DNA of 64,000 bases from Corynebacterium jeikeium (GTDB lineage Bacteria; Actinomycetota; Actinomycetes; Mycobacteriales; Mycobacteriaceae): NCBI GenBank assembly GCA_003955985.1, contig CP033784.1:434001-498000 (forward strand), written 5' to 3'. The notes under the pieces were generated by a model. That model was not told the origin of the DNA. It made no database searches and was given only the letters and a program-made list of their open reading frames with translations. Shown piece by piece: positions 59,304 to 64,000 of this stretch; positions within the stretch are counted from its first letter, which is position 1, and every line of letters starts with the position of its first letter. Position numbers and translations under genes: made by a program.

Positions 59304-60329
59304 ATGCTCATTTCCCAGCGCCCAACGCTGACTGAGGACTACATTGATTCCTCTCGCTCCCGGTTCGTTATCGAGCCGCTGGAGCCGGGTTTCGGTTACA
59401 CCCTCGGTAACTCCCTTCGTCGTACGTTGCTGTCGTCCATTCCGGGCGCTGCAGTCACCAGCATCCGCATTGACGGTGTGCTGCACGAGTTCACCACTAT
59501 CCCGGGCGTGAAGGAAGATGTCTCCGATATCATCCTGAACATCAAGGGTCTGGTGCTCTCGAGCGAGTTCGATGAGCCGGCTACCGTTTACCTGCGTCGC
59601 GAAGGTGCAGGCGCGGTGACCGCTGCAGACATTGAGTGCCCAGCAGGTGTGGAGATTCATAACCCGGACCACCACATCGCTACTCTCAATGATTCCGGTC
59701 GCTTGGATATTGAGATGATCGTTGAGCGTGGTCGTGGCTACGTGCCGGCGACCCCGAACTCCGGTGGCGAAATCGGCCGCATTCCGATGGACCAGATTTA
59801 CTCGCCAGTTCTGAAGGTCAGCTACAAGGTGGAGGCTACTCGTGTTGAGCAGCGCACCGACTTTGACAAGCTGATCATCGATGTCGAGACCAAGAACTCG
59901 ATCACCGCCCGCGACGCGATGGCGTCGGCAGGCAAGACTCTGGTTGAGCTGTTCGGTCTGGCACGTGAGCTGAACGAGGCTGCTGAGGGCATCGAGATTG
60001 GCCCGAGCCCGCGCGAGGCTGAGGATGTCGCTGCGTACCAGACTCCGATTGAGGATCTGGACTTCTCTATGCGCTCCTACAACTGCCTCAAGCGTGAGGA
60101 GATCCACACTGTCGGTGAGCTCGCTGCTCGTACCGAGTCGGATCTGCTGGATATCCGCAACTTCGGTGACAAGTCCATCAATGAGGTCAAGGAGAAGCTC
60201 GCTGAGCTTGGCCTCGCTCTGAAGGATTCCCCGAACAACTTCGACCCGGCTGCTGTCGCTGATTTGGACGCTGCCTCGGGTGATGACGCTGACTGGACTG
60301 ATGGCGCAAGCGCTGGCTACGACGAGTAG
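59304..60329 (+). CDS. rpoA: RNA polymerase subunit alpha
   Basis: 341 residues. N-terminal dimerisation domain with [20 protein letters not shown], linker, and C-terminal domain (about 255-320) with [20 protein letters not shown] and the DNA/activator-binding [14 protein letters not shown]. An acidic tail follows. TGGAGG lies 10 nt before the ATG. Confidence 0.97.
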   Translation: MLISQRPTLTEDYIDSSRSRFVIEPLEPGFGYTLGNSLRRTLLSSIPGAAVTSIRIDGVLHEFTTIPGVKEDVSDIILNIKGLVLSSEFDEPATVYLRREGAGAVTAADIECPAGVEIHNPDHHIATLNDSGRLDIEMIVERGRGYVPATPNSGGEIGRIPMDQIYSPVLKVSYKVEATRVEQRTDFDKLIIDVETKNSITARDAMASAGKTLVELFGLARELNEAAEGIEIGPSPREAEDVAAYQTPIEDLDFSMRSYNCLKREEIHTVGELAARTESDLLDIRNFGDKSINEVKEKLAELGLALKDSPNNFDPAAVADLDAASGDDADWTDGASAGYDE

Positions 60330-60366
60330 TTCACCGACGCGACTTCATTAAAACGAGGAGATACCT

Positions 60367-60837
60367 ATGCCTACCCCTAAGCAGGGTTCCCGTCTCGGCG
60401 GCTCCGCTTCGCACCAGAAGAAGATTCTGGCCAACCTCGCGAAGCAGCTCATCGAGCACGGCAAGATTAAGACCACCGACACCAAGGCCAAGCTGCTGCG
60501 TCCGTACGTTGAGAAGCTGATCACCAAGGCAAAGCGCGGCACTCTCGCAGATCGCCGCAACGTTGCAAAGCTGCTTAACGACAACTACGCAGTTAAGAAG
60601 CTGTTCGACGAGATTGGTCCGCAGTTCGCTGATCGCGACGGCGGCTACACCCGCATCATCAAGCTGGGTAACCGCAAGGGCGACAATGCCCCGATCTCTC
60701 TGATTGCTCTGGTTGAGGAAGAGACCGCAACTGCTGAGGCAACTCGCGCAACTCGCGCTGCTGCTTCCAAGCAGGCTGAAGAGGCAAAGGCCGAAGAGGC
60801 TGAGGCTACTGAGGCTGAGGCTGCAGAGGAGGAGTAA
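60367..60837 (+). CDS. rplQ: 50S ribosomal protein L17
   Basis: 156 residues. The core (1-118) has [20 protein letters not shown] and [18 protein letters not shown]. The last 38 residues are an Ala/Glu/Thr-rich tail; many L17 proteins end near residue 120, but tails like this are common in Actinobacteria. ACGAGGAGA precedes the ATG. Last gene of the rpoA operon. Confidence 0.97.
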   Translation: MPTPKQGSRLGGSASHQKKILANLAKQLIEHGKIKTTDTKAKLLRPYVEKLITKAKRGTLADRRNVAKLLNDNYAVKKLFDEIGPQFADRDGGYTRIIKLGNRKGDNAPISLIALVEEETATAEATRATRAAASKQAEEAKAEEAEATEAEAAEEE

Positions 60838-60873
60838 TTCCCCTCGCTGACGGCTTCTGACCGTCACAGCTTT

Positions 60874-60923
60874 GAACCCCCGTTGAGCAGTTCATATCTG
60901 AACGCTCTTCCGGGGGTTCTTTG
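60874..60923 (+). terminator. Terminator after rplQ
   Basis: GAACCCCCG and CGGGGGTTC outer arms around a GAGCAGTTCA/TGAACGCTC inner stem, then TTTG. Confidence 0.88.
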
Positions 60924-60948
60924 TGCTTGACGACGGTGCATAGCGCCC
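60924..60948 (-). repeat. Dispersed intergenic motif, copy 11
   Basis: Minus strand: GGGCGCTATGCAC then core CGTCGTCAAGCA; the left half has one extra base. It abuts the rplQ terminator. Confidence 0.7.
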
Positions 60949-61070
60949 GACTCCAGTTCTGCCTCCGGTTACACCGACGGATTACGCACCAACATTGAGA
61001 GCAATACGGAGACCCTGCGGTGGAAACTGCTGATTATCTAATCCGGGGTCCCGGCTACAATCTGTTAACC

Positions 61071-62021
61071 GTGACATCACTTACTCCAACGACTCCGGAT
61101 ACCCCGTGCGATTCTCCCGATCGAGCCGCTATGGGGAGCACCGACTCCGACCTGGTTCGGTTGCGTTTTGACATTGCCTATGACGGGACCGATTTCCATG
61201 GTTGGGCTGCTCAGCGCGATAAGCCTACTGGAGAACCGGTGCGGACTGTGCAGGCGACGTTGGAATCCACTTTGGAGAAGGTGTTGCGCACTCCCGTGCA
61301 ACTGACTGTGGCCGGTCGTACAGATGCCGGTGTTCATGCCTCCGGGCAGGTGGCTCACGCAGATGTTCCTGTCTCCTGTTTAGACACACGTTCTATCGCA
61401 GGGGACCCGAGTAATTTGGTTCGTCGTGTAGCGCGACTATTGCCCGCGGACGTGACGCTTCGGGGCACCTCGTTTGCGCCCCCGGGTTTCGATGCCCGCT
61501 TTTCCGCGTTACGTCGGCACTATGTCTATCGCGTCACTAGTTGCGTCAGTGGCCCGCTTCCTACCCGTGCTCGCGATACGGCCCACTGGCGGCGGTCAGT
61601 GGACATCAACCGCATGCAGGTGGCGGCTGATGCCCTACTGGGGCTCAATGACTTTGCCGCTTTTTGTCGACACAAGCCACATGCGACGACCACTAGAGAT
61701 CTACAGCGGTTCCAGTGGTTCGACGTATCTACGCGGGAAGAACCAGAGCTGTACGAGGCCCATGTGACTGCCGACGCGTTCTGCTGGTCTATGGTGCGCT
61801 CACTGGTTGGGGCCTGCCTTAGTGTCGGTGAGGGGCGACGTGCGGTTGGATTCACTGAACAGTTGTTGAGTGAAGAGAAGCGTTCCCCGTTGGTCCCGGT
61901 GGCAGAGGCGCGTGGGCTCAGCCTGGTAGGTGTTGATTACCCCGGCGATGCTGATTTGGCGGCCAGGGCGGAGCAGACCCGCGAGCGTCGTGATGCCCGG
62001 ACAGATGGGGACGAGGCTTAA
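61071..62021 (+). CDS. truA: tRNA pseudouridine(38-40) synthase
   Basis: 316 residues. Makes pseudouridine in the anticodon arm. The catalytic Asp is in AGRTDAGVHA (about Asp85), with YDGTDFHGWA before it and FSALRRHYVYR after. GTG 61071 is chosen because TACAAT (61056-61061) lies 9 nt upstream; GTG 61020 and ATG 61131 are alternatives. The C-terminal 20 residues are a charged tail. It follows rplQ as in many bacteria, but behind a terminator. Confidence 0.93.
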   Translation: MTSLTPTTPDTPCDSPDRAAMGSTDSDLVRLRFDIAYDGTDFHGWAAQRDKPTGEPVRTVQATLESTLEKVLRTPVQLTVAGRTDAGVHASGQVAHADVPVSCLDTRSIAGDPSNLVRRVARLLPADVTLRGTSFAPPGFDARFSALRRHYVYRVTSCVSGPLPTRARDTAHWRRSVDINRMQVAADALLGLNDFAAFCRHKPHATTTRDLQRFQWFDVSTREEPELYEAHVTADAFCWSMVRSLVGACLSVGEGRRAVGFTEQLLSEEKRSPLVPVAEARGLSLVGVDYPGDADLAARAEQTRERRDARTDGDEA

Positions 62022-62080
62022 ATGTGCAAGCTCTCGGTAATATTCCCTGAAGAAAGTGACCGTAGGAGGAGTGTTCGGTA

Positions 62081-64000
62081 GTGGTGTGGGCAATTGTTAG
62101 CTTGGTTGCGCTGCTCGTAATCCCCGGCGCTGTTGTAGTGAGAGCCAGCGGCGTTCGTACTCCGTGGGCGCTGGCCCTCGGTCCTGCGGTGACGTTTGGT
62201 ATCGCAGGCACCGCAGGGTGGGCGCTCGGCGCTATCGATGTGCGCTTCACCTTGGTCAGTGCGTCTATCTGCTGGGCCGTGACACTACTTCTCGCGCTTT
62301 GCTGGAGTGGCGGCAGCGCTTTGATTCGGCGGCGGCGCGGTAGTGTCGGTCGCTCGGTGTCGGCCGAGGCGCAGCCGCTCGCCTCAGGTCGATGGCGCGA
62401 GTTGGGCTATGGGCTAATCGCAAGTATCGGGGTCATCATCGCAGCGGCGGTTCTCACGTGGAGCGCTATCGGTCGCATCGCTTCAATGTCCGAGGGGATG
62501 GCGACCATCCAGCAAGGCTGGGACACACTCTGGCATGCAAGTGTGCTCCGTTCGATTACGGAAGACGGCATGGCCTCGGCCACTAGGATGGGCGAGATCC
62601 AGAATGTGGAAACTCAGGCGGTGTCCTACTATCCCGCCGCATGGCATGCGTTCGGTGCGCTTTGGATACTGATTGTCCGTCTACCAATCACCGAGGCAGT
62701 CAATTACCTCGGCATTATCATTCCGGCCGTGACCATACCCACGGCGGCTGCGGCGCTCACCTGGAGAATTATTGATCGCCGAAAGCTGTCCACCGCCGTT
62801 GCCGCGGGGGTTGCAGCGCTTGTTTCCGCAGCGCTTCCGGTATTGATGCCCGTCGGGGTCTTCGTGGGGGCCTGGCCGTACCAGGTCTCGATTGCACTAG
62901 CGATTACCGTTTTTGCCTTTGTTACGTCGCTCCCGCACGCACCTCAGCGCATCTTGAGCGCCGCGCTTTCGATAATCGGTATCGGAGAGCTCCATCCGGC
63001 ATCGGTGCCTACAGTCGTTATGCTCGGTGCAATCTGGTGGTTGTGCTACCGCCTGCCGCGTCCCGCGCATCCTGAACTGGGTGCGGTTCGCGCCAGGCTT
63101 TACGACGTCGCGGTGATTGCAGCCGCCTTCGTGCCAGCAGTGGCAGTTCTCCTGCCGCAGTGGCTTACGGGAACTTCTCAGACCGAGGATGTGCGCGCGG
63201 TTAGTGCTGAAGTAGACGACCTCGATCGTTTCGATGCGTGGTATCGAGGCGCCACAATGCTGACTCGCCACACTGAGGAATTCCGGCCGTTCTGGCCAAT
63301 TATCATCCTTGGGTTCATCGGGATGGCGTTTTTGGTTTTCGCAGATACTTCGCGCCGACGGGTGTGGGTAGTACCGGCCTGGTTTGTTTCGGTGTTAATG
63401 ACGACCCACGCGCTCAATCATTTTGGTGGCGTGCCGGGCGATATTCTCGCGCTGTATACGGATCTTCACTATTCGACACCTCACCGGTTGGTGATGGTCA
63501 CCGCGTACCTGTATTCCGCGTTTGCGGGTATCGCCGTTGCGTGGGGCTGCGCGTGGGCGGCTCGAATTAGTGAGTCAAAGGTGCCATCGACGGGGCGGGT
63601 TCTGGGGTTGAGCTTAGCGACGGTGAGCTCTGCTGTACTTGTGGTCTATGGAGTGGCGTCTAATGCTAGCGCTGCGGATTTCGCCTACAAGAGCCCTAGG
63701 GAATGGCAAATCATTTCCAAGGCTGACTTGAAGGCATTTGATTGGTTGGCCGAGCAGCCGGAGGCACATAAGTACCGCACGTTTACCAATCCGCCGGAGG
63801 GGTCCAGCTGGGTGTACGCTCGCAATGACTTGCCGGTAGTGTTCCCGCACTATGACTGGCCAGTGGCGAATAAGTGGACTGCTACCTCAATGCTGTACTG
63901 GCACGCTGATTACCTCGGTTTTCCAGACCCCGACCGGCCGGATGGGGTGAACGATGTCGATCGCTCAGCCCGAAAGCTGAACGTGGGATTCATCTATTTG
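62081..64000 (+). CDS. Large polytopic membrane protein, DUF6541-like, 5' part
   Basis: 640 codons are open from GTG 62081 to the end of the window with no stop, so the gene continues beyond it. AGGAGGA lies 10 nt before the GTG. The protein has many membrane helices; a polar loop after helix 3 or 4 contains GWDTLWHASVLRSI and YYPAAWHAF, and later SPREWQIIS and NPPEGSSWVYA. This layout resembles DUF6541 proteins of corynebacteria and, more loosely, GT-C glycosyltransferases, which keep acidic and His residues in the first large outer loop. A cell-envelope role is plausible but not shown. Gap to truA is 59 bp. Confidence 0.8.
   Translation, partial: MVWAIVSLVALLVIPGAVVVRASGVRTPWALALGPAVTFGIAGTAGWALGAIDVRFTLVSASICWAVTLLLALCWSGGSALIRRRRGSVGRSVSAEAQPLASGRWRELGYGLIASIGVIIAAAVLTWSAIGRIASMSEGMATIQQGWDTLWHASVLRSITEDGMASATRMGEIQNVETQAVSYYPAAWHAFGALWILIVRLPITEAVNYLGIIIPAVTIPTAAAALTWRIIDRRKLSTAVAAGVAALVSAALPVLMPVGVFVGAWPYQVSIALAITVFAFVTSLPHAPQRILSAALSIIGIGELHPASVPTVVMLGAIWWLCYRLPRPAHPELGAVRARLYDVAVIAAAFVPAVAVLLPQWLTGTSQTEDVRAVSAEVDDLDRFDAWYRGATMLTRHTEEFRPFWPIIILGFIGMAFLVFADTSRRRVWVVPAWFVSVLMTTHALNHFGGVPGDILALYTDLHYSTPHRLVMVTAYLYSAFAGIAVAWGCAWAARISESKVPSTGRVLGLSLATVSSAVLVVYGVASNASAADFAYKSPREWQIISKADLKAFDWLAEQPEAHKYRTFTNPPEGSSWVYARNDLPVVFPHYDWPVANKWTATSMLYWHADYLGFPDPDRPDGVNDVDRSARKLNVGFIYL

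Noticed and set aside
63094..63107. A GGCTTTACGACG match to the dispersed motif core inside the DUF6541-like gene
   Set aside because: It is in coding sequence (Arg-Leu-Tyr-Asp-Val) and lacks the second half, so I did not count it.

Overview
The window looks like a chromosomal segment of an actinobacterium of the genus Corynebacterium. The reasons are the moderately high GC content, the order menD / DUF3592 / MgtA-type mannosyltransferase / menG / geranylgeranyl-reductase-like gene / polyprenyl synthase, the order tRNA-Tyr..tRNA-Thr/tRNA-Met/tRNA-Trp/secE/nusG/rplK/rplA, an IS1249-type insertion sequence, and S10 and spc ribosomal operons split by transporter genes. The species cannot be fixed from the sequence alone.

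Layout. Bases 1-1275 hold the end of an iron-type ABC importer (FecCD permease and its ATPase). Bases 1383-10410 form a menaquinone and glycolipid block: menB diverges from menC, followed by menD, a DUF3592 membrane protein, an MgtA-like glycosyltransferase, menG, a MenJ-like reductase on the opposite strand, and a long-chain polyprenyl diphosphate synthase that would supply the menaquinone side chain. Bases 10591-12834 carry four tRNAs (Tyr, Thr, Met, Trp) with an IS1249-family element of 1380 bp inserted between the first two. From 13222 to 60837 comes the core transcription and translation cluster: secE-nusG-rplK-rplA, rplJ-rplL, rpoB-rpoC, rpsL-rpsG, fusA, tuf, the S10 operon (rpsJ to rpsQ), rplN-rplX-rplE, rpsH to rplO, secY-adk, map, infA, rpsM-rpsK-rpsD-rpoA-rplQ. 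It is followed by truA and the start of a large DUF6541-like membrane protein that runs off the right edge.

Accessory genes sit in the gaps of this cluster: an unidentified acidic protein (after rplA), a DUF3068 membrane protein (before rpoB), a NAD(P)-binding oxidoreductase (after rpoC), a five-gene block of MgtE, methyltransferase, formate/nitrite channel, VIT-family transporter and MFS exporter (between rpsQ and rplN), a secreted SGNH hydrolase (between rplE and rpsH), a BioW-BioF biotin-synthesis fusion (between rplO and secY) and a lipoprotein (between adk and map). Several accessory genes have a -10 box 6-9 nt before the start codon and look leaderless, whereas the ribosomal genes have clear Shine-Dalgarno sites.

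Most notable: the single-polypeptide BioW-BioF fusion with a BioQ-like operator over its promoter; a short dispersed motif, CGTCGTMAAGC, often preceded by a second conserved half, seen 11 times and only between genes; a second, longer palindromic intergenic repeat in two copies; and structured leaders before rplJ, fusA and rpsJ. No CRISPR array, rRNA gene or prophage was seen.
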